A stretch of 64,000 nucleotides of DNA from NCBI GenBank assembly GCA_002429385.1, contig DIZL01000029.1, positions 159,780 to 223,779 on the forward strand, given 5' to 3'. Shown piece by piece: positions 50,347 through 59,638 of this stretch. The notes beneath the pieces are model-generated. The model saw nothing but the letters and a program-made list of their open reading frames with translations. It was not told where the DNA came from and ran no database searches. This DNA is from Prolixibacteraceae bacterium UBA6029 (lineage in GTDB: Bacteria > Bacteroidota > Bacteroidia > Bacteroidales > Prolixibacteraceae). A program made the position numbers and the translations under genes. Numbering within the stretch: position 1 is the first letter of the stretch; each line of letters opens with the position of its first letter.

Positions 50347-52926
50347 CTAATTCAAAATAATCTTTTTGCTCAGGGTTGAACCGTTTACCTGAACATTTAA
50401 CAAGTAAATTCCCCTGGAATAGCCGGATAAGTCCAGCGTAAACGTGTTGGAATTCATATTGACAGTGTATTGCCGGCTCAGGATTTTTCTTCCATTCAGG
50501 TCATACATGACTAAAGAAGCAATACCCGGATCGGGATTGGATACAAGTACGTTAAAGACATCCTTCGAAGGGTTGGGAAATACCTCCAGTGAATTGCTGA
50601 TCAGATCGATCACCAGATCGCCATAGGCATTCACATCTCCGTCTACCTGTAGCCAGTATACCTTCCCGGGTTCGAGTACCAGATTTTTAAGCAAGGCTGT
50701 ATTATCTGTTGCCGAACGGTTGTCGTTGGCAGCCAGAAGTTTGTAATCTGTATTATCTCCATTCAGAATCGAAAGATAGCTGGATGCCTTGTAAACCGCA
50801 ATCTGGTCATCAAATCCCCGGGTATCTATGGTGAGCAATCCATCCGCCGGAGCCACAAAGGTAAACCAGACCGAATTATTCAAAACGCTGTATCTTCCTG
50901 AAGGATTGGGACACCAGCTGTTTTCGTCGGTACAGACCGATGAAGGATGGGGTTCATTCTTCTCTACAGTGGCGCATTTGTTGGAATATCCGGTATTCCT
51001 GCCCAAATGCAACCGCGCAGCATTGACAATATTATCGTTTGGTTGAATCAGAACATGAAGCAACATGCTGTCTGATGCCGAACAGGTCCCGTTGGTGCCA
51101 ATAACCTTGACCCAGGCATCAAAAGGTTGGGTACAATTACTGTTAGGATTTAAGGTCAGGAACGTAGTATCCGCACTTAAAGTAGTAGCAATCATTTCCG
51201 GCCGGTCAGTTTTAAAATCATAAAAAACCGCTCCATCTGCTACCAGTGGATACTTCTTCAGATCACAACCACAAACCAGGTCATCGCCCTTTGTCCTAAG
51301 AAACCTGACTTGCAGTTTCGTCCTGGCATGAATGTAATTTTCCTGGGTTAGCCTGTTGCTACCATACTTATTCGATGAATTTAAGGTTACGGTATAATTT
51401 CCTTCATTCAGGAATACGATCTGAGGATTTTGAGACGTACTGTCTGTTCCGCCTGCAAAATGATAAGTCGAGGGATTAACGTGCCAAACCCAACCGGAGG
51501 GCCTTTGTGTACTTTCATCGTAAAACGGAACAGGGGTATTCGGGCATACTTCCTGTAATTCGGCCCGGAAACCAGCACTGGGAGGTATTTTCCAGATACC
51601 GTCCATCACTAAGGTCGTACTGTCAGGATCGAGCCAATGAGCCAGCTGTTCCCCGTAAGAGGAGTTATAGTTCCATGACAACGAGAATTTGCCGTACAAT
51701 AACATGAAATTATCACCTCCGTGCAGTTGCCCTACAATTCGTTTATTTTGATCAAACAACGGACTCCCGGATGAACCATACTCCGGTGCGCCCTGATTAG
51801 GATGAAAACCCCAATGGGTATTTGGCATGGAGGTCGAAGATAACCTCAAACCATCCGTAGTCCATTGCACCTTTTCAGGGTCACTGGTTATTGGAACACT
51901 GTCAATGGCGATGCATTTGGGTTGTCCGTTGGGATGATGGATGCAAACACCCGAAGCAGGGTCATTGCCCCGTGCATCCCATCCGGCAAAATAGGGATTG
52001 TACTCGTCCGGCGGATATTCATTTAAAAGCAATAAGGTAAAATCGCTGTAACTGCTTCCTGATTTAAAGGTCGCACCTGCTAAGGTATGACTATTCGAGG
52101 CATCGAAGGACGAACAGGTCGAATTCTCGTAATTGAAATACGTAATCAGCGTACCGGCCTCGTCATCCGATTGGATACAATGGTTGGCGGTCAGGAAATA
52201 GGGTGTAAGGTCTTCCTTGATGTTATTGATCAAGGCTCCGGAGCAATAGTAGGAATAACGCAGATCATGAAAGGTCATCAGGCAAACACTGTTTTTCTGT
52301 ATCTGCCAGTTATTCCCCTGCGGGCAATTGATGCCTATCCGGTCGATGACATCTGTCTGGAAAGGGATATAGGCCTGCGAAACCGAACCCAGCACCAGTT
52401 CGCCCGAAAACTCAGGAGAGGCCGGTTCATCATATTCAATGATCAGGTTTTTCCCCGGAAACTCCGCAATGGGCAGCTGATTGCCTGGATTGTTGTTGGT
52501 TGCCGTAAATGCACCCATTAACTGATTTCCTGATGAATCATATAGGAATACCCTGGCCTTTAATGGAATATGATAGGTTTTAAAGAATATCCCCAGCGAA
52601 AAGGCATCATTTGACTCCAGCTGATATCGCCATATCGATCCCCCACCCTCAGTTTCGGTTTTAACACCCGCTGTTTTGATATTGATTTCAAACTGCTGAA
52701 CGACTCCATACCGGTTATCAATCCTGAACTCCCGATCATTTGCAATCATTTTCTGAACATGAACCGAATCCAGCTTAAGAGTCGGAATCAATATTGCTGT
52801 TTTTTGTTTCAGAAGAAAACTTTCAGGGATACCTTTCTCACTTAGCTGGGCATTCGCGACCAATGAACCCAGGATTAATCCCAGGGTCAGACCGATAATA
52901 AACCAACAGGTGATAAAAAGTCTCAT
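50347..52926 (-). CDS. Secreted trypsin-like (lysyl endopeptidase type) protease with PKD and T9SS sorting domains
   Basis: ATG at 52926 gives a compact signal peptide (MRLFITCWFIIGLTLGLILG); a 7-residue longer start at 52947 is possible. Numbered from 52947, the serine protease domain (~205-460) has His256 (LTANHC), Asp302 (SDFTLLLL) and Ser395 (GSSGSPLFD), with the Cys pattern of Achromobacter-type lysyl endopeptidases. A PKD-like domain follows (~465-545), then a pre-peptidase C-terminal-like beta domain (~640-780) and a type A T9SS sorting domain (LEVFPNPSKDVFNV to the end). It is probably exported to the surface. Monocistronic. Confidence 0.92.
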   Translation of the reverse strand: MRLFITCWFIIGLTLGLILGSLVANAQLSEKGIPESFLLKQKTAILIPTLKLDSVHVQKMIANDREFRIDNRYGVVQQFEINIKTAGVKTETEGGGSIWRYQLESNDAFSLGIFFKTYHIPLKARVFLYDSSGNQLMGAFTATNNNPGNQLPIAEFPGKNLIIEYDEPASPEFSGELVLGSVSQAYIPFQTDVIDRIGINCPQGNNWQIQKNSVCLMTFHDLRYSYYCSGALINNIKEDLTPYFLTANHCIQSDDEAGTLITYFNYENSTCSSFDASNSHTLAGATFKSGSSYSDFTLLLLNEYPPDEYNPYFAGWDARGNDPASGVCIHHPNGQPKCIAIDSVPITSDPEKVQWTTDGLRLSSTSMPNTHWGFHPNQGAPEYGSSGSPLFDQNKRIVGQLHGGDNFMLLYGKFSLSWNYNSSYGEQLAHWLDPDSTTLVMDGIWKIPPSAGFRAELQEVCPNTPVPFYDESTQRPSGWVWHVNPSTYHFAGGTDSTSQNPQIVFLNEGNYTVTLNSSNKYGSNRLTQENYIHARTKLQVRFLRTKGDDLVCGCDLKKYPLVADGAVFYDFKTDRPEMIATTLSADTTFLTLNPNSNCTQPFDAWVKVIGTNGTCSASDSMLLHVLIQPNDNIVNAARLHLGRNTGYSNKCATVEKNEPHPSSVCTDENSWCPNPSGRYSVLNNSVWFTFVAPADGLLTIDTRGFDDQIAVYKASSYLSILNGDNTDYKLLAANDNRSATDNTALLKNLVLEPGKVYWLQVDGDVNAYGDLVIDLISNSLEVFPNPSKDVFNVLVSNPDPGIASLVMYDLNGRKILSRQYTVNMNSNTFTLDLSGYSRGIYLLNVQVNGSTLSKKIILN

Positions 52927-53181
52927 ACCAAAGTTTTCGTCTTTCAAAGATGAACAATATAAACGTCATTTCAATGACAGCAATAGTATCCTTAACCCTT
53001 AGTGTGGGGAAGATGTTTTATAAAGTTAGCTAAAACCAGCAAATAATTAGTGTACGAAAAAAGAAGATGATTTGATTCTTTAAATCGCCTGCATAATGGG
53101 ATCACAAGAATTCAGGACAAAAATAATCATACTTAAAAAATGATCAGGAGTGCTTTGGGTAATAAACGGGTAGGTATCGAA

Positions 53182-53316
53182 TGCCTATTTGTGTGTACCT
53201 TGTGTGTACCTTGTGTGTAGCTTGTGTGTAGCTTGTGTGTAGCTTGTGTGTTCCTGAACACATAAGCTACACTTATGCTATACTTATTGTACACACAAGG
53301 TACACACAAATAGGCA
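53182..53316. repeat. Inverted repeat of cttgtgtgta words
   Basis: Outer arms of 28 bp (53182-53209 and 53289-53316) are exact reverse complements. Inside, the ~11-bp word gtgtgtagctt is repeated three to four times on the left, with more diverged complements (aagctacact, tatgctatac) on the right, around a centre near 53255. It fills most of the gap between the reductase and protease genes; the rest of 52948-53367 shows no feature. Confidence 0.85.
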
Positions 53317-53367
53317 CTCGGGTATAGCGCGGGTACAATGCAATCGAAAGAGATTAGTTAATCCGGT

Positions 53368-54018
53368 TCAGAAGAAAACTTCGGTACGTATATTTTCAAG
53401 CGGAAGACCCTGATTTTCAAGGATGGTTGTGACTTCATCGATCATATCCGAGTTTCCGCAGAGGTAACAGATGGTGTCCCTGTCCACTGGATTCTTCTTC
53501 AGGTAATAGGTTACCCGGCCAAAATAATCACCCTCATCGCGTCTTGAGGTACACAAAAGGAACCTGGCCGGATCAAACACTTCACGACCATAGGCTTCAT
53601 CGGCAAAATGAACCCCGTGTAACACCTGATAATTCAGGCCCGGGTAGGATTTAATGTAGGAATGAAAAGGTGAAATGCCTGTCCCGGTTGCAATCATCAG
53701 GGCTGAATGACCCTTTTTCGTCTTCTCATCGAGAATAAAATATCCTTTTGGTCCTTCAACGTTCAACTCTGAACCGGGTTTTAAATGGCGCAGATAGCGT
53801 GAAAATGCCCCTTCGGGAATTTCACGTACCAAAAAGTCCAGATAATCATCGGTCATGGCACTGTAGATTGAATATTCACGGCCTTCATTCTCATGAGGGA
53901 TTCGAATAATTACGTATTGGCCGGGCTCAAACTGAAAATCTTTCCGATCGAGCCTGATGATAAAAGTTTCCGGGGTAAGATTGATAACCTCCAGAACGGT
54001 ATGGTTTTTACGCTTCAT
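53368..54018 (-). CDS. Ferredoxin-NADP reductase-like FAD/NAD(P) oxidoreductase
   Basis: The 216-residue protein is a stand-alone FNR-fold flavoprotein. The FAD domain has FQFEPGQYVIIRIP and EGREYSIYSA (the RxYS motif); the NAD(P) domain has MIATGTGISPFHSYI and a C-terminal YLCGNSDMIDEV. The enzyme exchanges electrons between NAD(P)H and a ferredoxin or flavodoxin. A partner is not encoded nearby, though lipA, which needs reducing power, is 87 bases upstream on the same strand. It lacks the usual aromatic C-terminal stack. Confidence 0.87.
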   Translation of the reverse strand: MKRKNHTVLEVINLTPETFIIRLDRKDFQFEPGQYVIIRIPHENEGREYSIYSAMTDDYLDFLVREIPEGAFSRYLRHLKPGSELNVEGPKGYFILDEKTKKGHSALMIATGTGISPFHSYIKSYPGLNYQVLHGVHFADEAYGREVFDPARFLLCTSRRDEGDYFGRVTYYLKKNPVDRDTICYLCGNSDMIDEVTTILENQGLPLENIRTEVFF

Positions 54019-54058
54019 GAAAATAGTTTCAAGTTCCAGGTTTAAAGTTTAAAGTTTG
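54019..54058. repeat. Short tandem word repeat between lipA and the reductase
   Basis: Variants of agtttcaagttcc, aggtttaaag and tttaaagtttg are strung together directly before the reductase ATG. The same words appear as gaacctgaaac in 44487-44544. Confidence 0.45.
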
Positions 54059-54105
54059 TGCTGAATTGGATATTGGTTAATCATTTTTTTTGCAAGCAAA
54101 TTGCA

Positions 54106-54969
54106 CTATCCATTCACATGCCTTTCCGCATGATATGAAGACCGCACCAATGGACTGCTCTCGACGAATGAGAATCCTTTTTTCAGCCCTTCCTGTCTGT
54201 ACATTTCAAAAACTTCAGGCCTGATATATTCCTGAACGGGTAACAGGTTTGAATCGGGCTGAAGATACTGCCCGATTGTAAGCACTTTGCAGCCCGCAGA
54301 ACGAAGATCATCCATGGTCTGAAGGATTTCATCCTCCCGTTCTCCCAAACCAACCATAATGCCCGATTTGGAAACAATACCGGCTTCAGAAATAATCGAA
54401 ATGACCTTCAGGCTACGGTCGTATCTTGCCGTACTTCGCACTTTGGGGGTTAAGCGACGAACTGTTTCCATGTTGTGCGAAATGACATCAGGTGCTGCTT
54501 CAATCACCTTACGAATCAATTCAGCATTGGCATTAAAATCAGGGATCAGGGTTTCAATGGTCGTATCCGGGTTGAGTTCCTTTATTTTCAGGATGGTTGC
54601 AGCCCAGAACTCTGAACCGCCATCGGCAAGGTCATCGCGATCAACCGAGGTAATCACACAATGCCGGAGTCCAAGGGTCTGGATTGTTTTGGCCAGATGA
54701 AGCGGTTCCATCCAGTCCACCGGATCAGGAACACCATTCTCAACAAAGCAAAACCGGCAGTTACGTGTACATTTATCGCCCAAAATCATGAAACTGGCTG
54801 TCCCGGCATTCCAGCACTCCCCTTTGTTGGGGCAATTACCGCTTGTGCAGATCGTATGGAGGTGGTGTTCGGTAATTAAACGCTTGACTTTCGAATAGTT
54901 CTCACCCTTGGGCAAGGTCGATTTCATCCACCGCGGCAACCGTTCCCGTTCTGTTCTAATCTCGTTCAT
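54106..54969 (-). CDS. lipA: Lipoyl synthase
   Basis: The 287-residue radical SAM enzyme inserts two sulfurs into octanoyl-protein to form lipoate. Both clusters are visible: the auxiliary one in CTSGNCPNKGEC (C-x4-C-x5-C) and the radical SAM motif CTRNCRFC (C-x3-C-x2-C). Further marks are VITSVDRDDLADGG, SHNMETVRRLTPKVR and the closing RSSYHAE, whose Arg-Ser-Ser-Tyr is the conserved C-terminal auxiliary-cluster ligand. Length is normal for the family. No lipB is adjacent. Confidence 0.96.
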   Translation of the reverse strand: MNEIRTERERLPRWMKSTLPKGENYSKVKRLITEHHLHTICTSGNCPNKGECWNAGTASFMILGDKCTRNCRFCFVENGVPDPVDWMEPLHLAKTIQTLGLRHCVITSVDRDDLADGGSEFWAATILKIKELNPDTTIETLIPDFNANAELIRKVIEAAPDVISHNMETVRRLTPKVRSTARYDRSLKVISIISEAGIVSKSGIMVGLGEREDEILQTMDDLRSAGCKVLTIGQYLQPDSNLLPVQEYIRPEVFEMYRQEGLKKGFSFVESSPLVRSSYHAERHVNG

Positions 54970-55074
54970 TCTGTAAAAATGTGTTCAGGCATTCAAACAG
55001 AAATCTGGGGGTGAAGTTCACCAAAATCCATAAAAGATCCTTATTTTGCACCATCAATAATTCAATCAGTAATC

Positions 55075-56064
55075 ATGGGAAAAACATACAATTGGGCCAT
55101 ATTGGGATGTGGAAAAATAGCACATAAATTTGTCGGTGACTTAAAAACCTTGTCCAATGCAAACCTTTATGCCGCAGCTTCAAGATCGCTTGAAAATGCA
55201 CAGGCCTTTGCTTCGAAGTTTGGATTTGAGAAAGCTTACGGAAGCTATGAGGAAATGGTCAATGATCCGAAGGTGGATGTAGTTTATATTGCCTCGCCCC
55301 ATTCGCACCACTGTGAACATACCCTTTTGTGTCTGAATCAGGGGAAAGCTGTTCTTTGCGAAAAAGCCTTTGCCATTAATTCCAAAGAAGTTAACCGGAT
55401 GATTGAAGCTTCGCGCAAGAACAATACCTTCCTGATGGAAGCCTTCTGGACCATGTTTCAGCCCAGCTTTCAAAAAGCAATGGAGATCATCCGTTCAGGA
55501 GAATTGGGAGCTTTAAAGATGGTTCATTCCGACTTTGCATTCAACGCAGAATACAGTCCGGAGAAAAGATTATACAACGTGGATCTGGGTGGAGGTTCTC
55601 TCCTGGATATAGGCATTTACCCGATTTTCATGTCCCTGATGACACTGGGGAAACCTTCAGAAATAAAGACTATGGCTTCGTTCTGTGATACCGGTGCCGA
55701 AGAATCGATCATGATGTCGTTTAGATATCCCGGAGGGGAGATTGCTTCACTGGTTTCAAGTTTTGCTTCACATTCATCGACACAAACCGAATTCTCCTGC
55801 GAAAACGGATTTATCAGGCTCAACCGTAGGTTCTATACTCCAACAACCATCACTTACTGGAAAACCGGGGAGGAAGAACAGGTCCTTACATTTGAAAAAG
55901 GAAACGGATCGGGTTATGAACTGGAAGCCGCCCATGTAATGGAATGCCTGGATGCGGGGAAAAAGGAAAGCATCCTGATGCCCTTGTCGGTTTCTTCCGA
56001 TTTGATGGATATCATGGACTGGGTAAGGAAAGATGCCGGAATCGTATTTCCATCGCATGATTAG
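55075..56064 (+). CDS. Gfo/Idh/MocA family NAD(P)-dependent oxidoreductase
   Basis: The 329-residue protein has an N-terminal Rossmann fold with AILGCGKIAHKFV and VVYIASPHSHHCEH. A loop CEKAFAIN holds the catalytic Lys (Glu-Lys-Ala instead of the usual Glu-Lys-Pro), and the C-terminal domain contains GGGSLLDIGIYPI. This dimeric dihydrodiol dehydrogenase/xylose dehydrogenase-like subgroup oxidises sugars or trans-dihydrodiols. Substrate is unknown. It stands as a single gene divergent from lipA, sharing a 105-base promoter region. Confidence 0.9.
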   Translation: MGKTYNWAILGCGKIAHKFVGDLKTLSNANLYAAASRSLENAQAFASKFGFEKAYGSYEEMVNDPKVDVVYIASPHSHHCEHTLLCLNQGKAVLCEKAFAINSKEVNRMIEASRKNNTFLMEAFWTMFQPSFQKAMEIIRSGELGALKMVHSDFAFNAEYSPEKRLYNVDLGGGSLLDIGIYPIFMSLMTLGKPSEIKTMASFCDTGAEESIMMSFRYPGGEIASLVSSFASHSSTQTEFSCENGFIRLNRRFYTPTTITYWKTGEEEQVLTFEKGNGSGYELEAAHVMECLDAGKKESILMPLSVSSDLMDIMDWVRKDAGIVFPSHD

Positions 56065-56128
56065 CCTATAAACTATCTGCAATCAGGTTTAAAACTGTTA
56101 TATTTACATTCAATCAAAATAGTTAAAA

Positions 56129-56923
56129 GTGATCCGGCAAAACGATATTGTCATTCATAGTTGGGAACAACTCTGTGAGGAGGTTTATCACGATTCGTGG
56201 AAGCCTGAAATGGGCAGGTATCGATCGGATTATGCTTTCCGGGGATTGTCGGATATGAATTATGAACTGAAAAACAGTTTCCTGCGCAATTGCGGTGACC
56301 GGCCAGAGTTGGAATACCATCTGCTGCGGAATTTCAGGAAATATTCAATCAGCAGCGATCCGCAGCTTACCGGTACATTTTGGCGCGCATTGGTTTTAGC
56401 ACAACATCATGGCTTACCAACACGACTGATAGACTGGACCTATTCACCCTTTATCGCCATGCATTTTGCTACTGCCAACACGGAGAAATATGATATCGAC
56501 GGTGTCATCTGGCAGGTTGATTTTGTGAAGGTAAACCAACTGGTTCCTGCACCATTCAGCGTTGGATTACAGGAAGAAAAATGTAATGCATTTACGGTTG
56601 AAATGCTTGAAAAGATAGTATCACTGGGTGATTTTGACCGTTTATTCTGTGAGAACCAGGTATTATTCTTTGAACCACCTTCACTGGATGACCGAATCGT
56701 AAACCAGTTTGCCTTATTTTCTGTAATGACAAACCCAACCGATGTCCTTGACAGCTGGCTGAATGATCATCCGGAGCTTTACAGGAGGATCATAATTCCA
56801 AAAGAATTAAAGCTTGAGGTAAGGGATAAACTTGACCAGGCAAACATTACTGAACGCGTATTATTCCCTGGGCTGGATGGACTTGCCAAATGGCTGAAAC
56901 GTCATTACAAACCTGTGGAATAA
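56129..56923 (+). CDS. FRG domain-containing protein
   Basis: Start is GTG at 56129, the first plausible start in frame. The 264-residue protein has an FRG domain: HSWEQLCEEV, YAFRGLSDMNYELKNSFLR (the Phe-Arg-Gly triplet), YHLLRNFRKYS and LAQHHGLPTRLIDWTYSPFI, followed by a C-terminal domain with VNQFALFSVMTNP. FRG proteins are widespread and sometimes found in defence islands, but their activity is unknown. Here no defence partner is present. It is 64 bases after the oxidoreductase gene on the same strand. Confidence 0.88.
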   Translation: MIRQNDIVIHSWEQLCEEVYHDSWKPEMGRYRSDYAFRGLSDMNYELKNSFLRNCGDRPELEYHLLRNFRKYSISSDPQLTGTFWRALVLAQHHGLPTRLIDWTYSPFIAMHFATANTEKYDIDGVIWQVDFVKVNQLVPAPFSVGLQEEKCNAFTVEMLEKIVSLGDFDRLFCENQVLFFEPPSLDDRIVNQFALFSVMTNPTDVLDSWLNDHPELYRRIIIPKELKLEVRDKLDQANITERVLFPGLDGLAKWLKRHYKPVE

Positions 56924-56940
56924 AAAGAAAAGTTTCAGAC

Positions 56941-58800
56941 TCAAATGATCGGAGTAATCCGTATGTAGCCTGCAGAAGGAACCAGGACATCAAGCGTGTT
57001 TTTCTTACTTTTCACTATACCTTTACCCACACTTACCCCTTTGCAATTGAATGTTTCGTAGTTGTACTGGACTCCGGGCTTACTAAGCATAAAATGAACA
57101 TCTTCAGTTACTTTAGAATTGATCACCTCAATTGGAACTGAAAGAACCATTGGCAGATTAATGGTATATTCTTCATACAGCATATAAATGGCCTTTTGTT
57201 GATTTTCAACTTTTATAACAGGATAGAATCTCGAAACCTGCATGGGCTCGAAATCACCATCAAAGATAACCTTGTAATTCTTCTTCCAGTAATTGAGCCA
57301 GAACCGGATAGTTTGTCTGGATTCCTGCGGTAAGGTGGTCATGAAGAATGACAGGTATGGATTACCAAACAAAACCGCCTGCATCTTTCGTGCGATATCT
57401 TCGACCTTATCCCTGGGATTTACTGCAACGACTTCCATAAAAGGGGTGTATTTCCCATAAAGCAACCGGTTATTTACCATTTTCTCCCTGACTACCTGGG
57501 TATTCTCTACACCAACAAAACCAGTAAGGAAGTTTTGGTAACTCACCAGATTGGGACCCACAACCTGAAATTGTTGTCCCATGAAAACATTCGGTTTTAT
57601 CTTTTTCAGCCGTGATTCCATATCCGCATATAAGGTATCAACGGCTAAATCAATAGATACAAAATCACGTCCCTTATCCTCATCAATTACGGCGCCTTCC
57701 TTGGGATAAAACCCTTTCAGAAAATCAAACCAGTAACCATCAATTTGCCATTCCTTCAGAAAATTAGCATATGTACTGACCAAATATTTCCGCACTTCGG
57801 GATATCGCGGATCAAGAACATACATTTGGCGGGGAGCACGATAACGGATATATTTACCGTCAAACTTTTTCAGAACCACGGGATTACCGCCAACAAACGG
57901 AATGGAATACCAGAGATATAATGGAAGACCCATCTGGTCGCATTTCTGTTTGAACAGTTTCATGGTCTTGTAACTACTTTCCTCGTAGCTAAAGGCTGTA
58001 TCAATCTTCATTTTCACCAATGACTGCCAGCCATCGTCAATCAGAATGGACTTGAAGTTAAACGAACGAAGTGAATCCAGTTCAGCGGTTATATTTTCAA
58101 GGGGTATATTGCGATGCATCGGATACCAGGTTGAAAATACAGGTACATTGGTGGTGTCGACCCGGGCAACTCCATGTTTAAACTCATCAGCCAGAAACCA
58201 GGACGAAGCATCATATATAGCTTTGGAGAAATGAATATTTCGAAAATCGACCAACACTTCTGCCTGGTAATCCTGTAAATTTGAAAGCGGGGGATTATCC
58301 TCAAAGAATCCAAGATTAAAGACAATGGAGTCATTCTCTTCCCTGATATTTGAACTCACAAACCGGGCTTTATAGGCATCCTTGCAGGTAAAGGTAATCT
58401 GGTTCTGATCGTTTATTGTAAGACCTGAAATAATCGAAAAACCTGCAGCAGCCCTATCGTATGAAGGAATGGAAAAAAATGATTTATTGGACCATGTTTT
58501 TGAATTCCATATTTGATTGATCTTATCCTTCGGAAACTTCACCGATACATTGAATGAAGGAGGAGCAGCAGCATAAGCCGAATGGAGGTAGATGTTCAGG
58601 ATATATTTCTGAAGGCCCTGCTCTTTAATGTCAACAGTTGCTTCAAAAGGGGTTATAACTCCTTCAATGCGGATTTTGCTTCGATTAAATACATACAAGT
58701 CACTTGGTTCCGCACCAAATAGGCTTAAATTGCCAGTGAGATTTATGATTACGACCATTAATCCAACAAACTTCATCCCTATGCCAAAAATCAATTTCAT
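56941..58800 (-). CDS. Clan GH-D (GH36-like) alpha-galactosidase family protein
   Basis: Start set at 58800 (MKLIFGIGMKFVGLMVVIIN, membrane-like signal); ATG at 58776 is an alternative. The ~619-residue protein has a large N-terminal beta domain (~25-215). The barrel carries VFSTWYPMHRNI, FKSILIDDGWQSL, LPLYLWYSIPFVGG and WQIDGYWFDFLKGF, in which the Asp of WFDF sits where the clan nucleophile Asp lies. A C-terminal beta domain follows. Length is near GH36, but the sequence is divergent from classical members, so substrate is open. It runs convergently with the FRG gene (17-base gap). Confidence 0.75.
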   Translation of the reverse strand: MKLIFGIGMKFVGLMVVIINLTGNLSLFGAEPSDLYVFNRSKIRIEGVITPFEATVDIKEQGLQKYILNIYLHSAYAAAPPSFNVSVKFPKDKINQIWNSKTWSNKSFFSIPSYDRAAAGFSIISGLTINDQNQITFTCKDAYKARFVSSNIREENDSIVFNLGFFEDNPPLSNLQDYQAEVLVDFRNIHFSKAIYDASSWFLADEFKHGVARVDTTNVPVFSTWYPMHRNIPLENITAELDSLRSFNFKSILIDDGWQSLVKMKIDTAFSYEESSYKTMKLFKQKCDQMGLPLYLWYSIPFVGGNPVVLKKFDGKYIRYRAPRQMYVLDPRYPEVRKYLVSTYANFLKEWQIDGYWFDFLKGFYPKEGAVIDEDKGRDFVSIDLAVDTLYADMESRLKKIKPNVFMGQQFQVVGPNLVSYQNFLTGFVGVENTQVVREKMVNNRLLYGKYTPFMEVVAVNPRDKVEDIARKMQAVLFGNPYLSFFMTTLPQESRQTIRFWLNYWKKNYKVIFDGDFEPMQVSRFYPVIKVENQQKAIYMLYEEYTINLPMVLSVPIEVINSKVTEDVHFMLSKPGVQYNYETFNCKGVSVGKGIVKSKKNTLDVLVPSAGYIRITPII

Positions 58801-58916
58801 ACAGCGAAGCATCAATAAGTCTTGTAAAGATAGAAAAAGAGACTTATGAAAATCAATCTCTTTTATTATATTTTGTTGATTCAATTAACACCAGATTTCT
58901 TTTGTTATTGTATAAC

Positions 58917-58943
58917 AAAAAACCCCGCTATTCAGCGAGGTTT
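58917..58943 (-). terminator. Terminator of the thrS-infC-rpmI-rplT operon
   Basis: On the minus strand aacctcgc/gcggggtt (one G-T pair) with a 6-nt loop is followed by six T. It lies 26 bases after the rplT stop. Confidence 0.9.
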
Positions 58944-58969
58944 CGTATGTTTATTCACCCAGTGATGAC

Positions 58970-59314
58970 CTATTTCACCTTATCAACAATTGCTTTAAAA
59001 GCTACAGGATGATTCATCGCTAAATCAGCCAAAACTTTACGATTGATCTCAATGTTTGCTTTTTTCAACAAACCAATGAACTGTGAATAAGATAAATCTT
59101 CGGTGCGAACTGCAGCATTAATACGCTGAATCCATAAAGCACGGAAATTTCTCTTATTAACTTTTCTATCTCTGTAGGCATATTGCAAACCCTTTTCCCA
59201 GGTATTTTTTGCAACCGTCCATACGTTCCTGCGGGCACCGAAGTTACCTCTGGTAAGCTTCAGGATTTTTTTTCTGTGAGCCCGTGATGCTACTGCATTT
59301 ACTGATCTTGGCAT
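58970..59314 (-). CDS. rplT: 50S ribosomal protein L20
   Basis: The 114-residue protein begins MPRSVNAVASRAHRKKILKL and continues with the L20 signature KRNFRALWIQRINAAVR. It binds 23S rRNA early in large-subunit assembly and in many bacteria represses its own operon. It is last in the operon, 101 bases after rpmI, a longer gap that could hold a control element; a GC palindrome (59340-59354, tcccgggtatcggga) sits in it. Confidence 0.98.
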   Translation of the reverse strand: MPRSVNAVASRAHRKKILKLTRGNFGARRNVWTVAKNTWEKGLQYAYRDRKVNKRNFRALWIQRINAAVRTEDLSYSQFIGLLKKANIEINRKVLADLAMNHPVAFKAIVDKVK

Positions 59315-59339
59315 AAAACTGATTTTAGAATGGTTAGCG

Positions 59340-59354
59340 TCCCGGGTATCGGGA
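59340..59354. repeat. Short GC palindrome between rpmI and rplT
   Basis: tcccgggtatcggga is a near-perfect dyad of the same cccgggtaccc type as that at 35702-35715. It could be part of an L20 leader structure or a dispersed palindromic repeat. Confidence 0.35.
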
Positions 59355-59415
59355 TCTTCAAGCTAATTCATTCGATTGATAACTAAACTTAATTACTCGT
59401 AAAAAGAAAACAATA

Positions 59416-59610
59416 TTACATGGTCAACATGGCCTTCACATTGTGCAGGTCAGCTTTGTGAACCGTTCCCCAATAAGTCAGGTTACGTTTCTGCTTGGTG
59501 CTCTTCTTGGTCAAAATGTGACTTTTGAACGCATGTTTTCTTTTAATTTTTCCGGTGCCGGTTAATCTAAACCTTTTTTTTGCTCCGGAGATGGTCTTCA
59601 TTTTTGGCAT
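59416..59610 (-). CDS. rpmI: 50S ribosomal protein L35
   Basis: The 64-residue basic protein begins MPKMKTISGAKKRFRLTGTG and has KRKHAFKSHILTKKSTKQKR, as in all L35. It lies between infC (28 bases upstream) and rplT, the conserved order. Confidence 0.98.
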   Translation of the reverse strand: MPKMKTISGAKKRFRLTGTGKIKRKHAFKSHILTKKSTKQKRNLTYWGTVHKADLHNVKAMLTM

Positions 59611-59638
59611 CTTCCTGAAATTAATGTATTTAAGAAAT

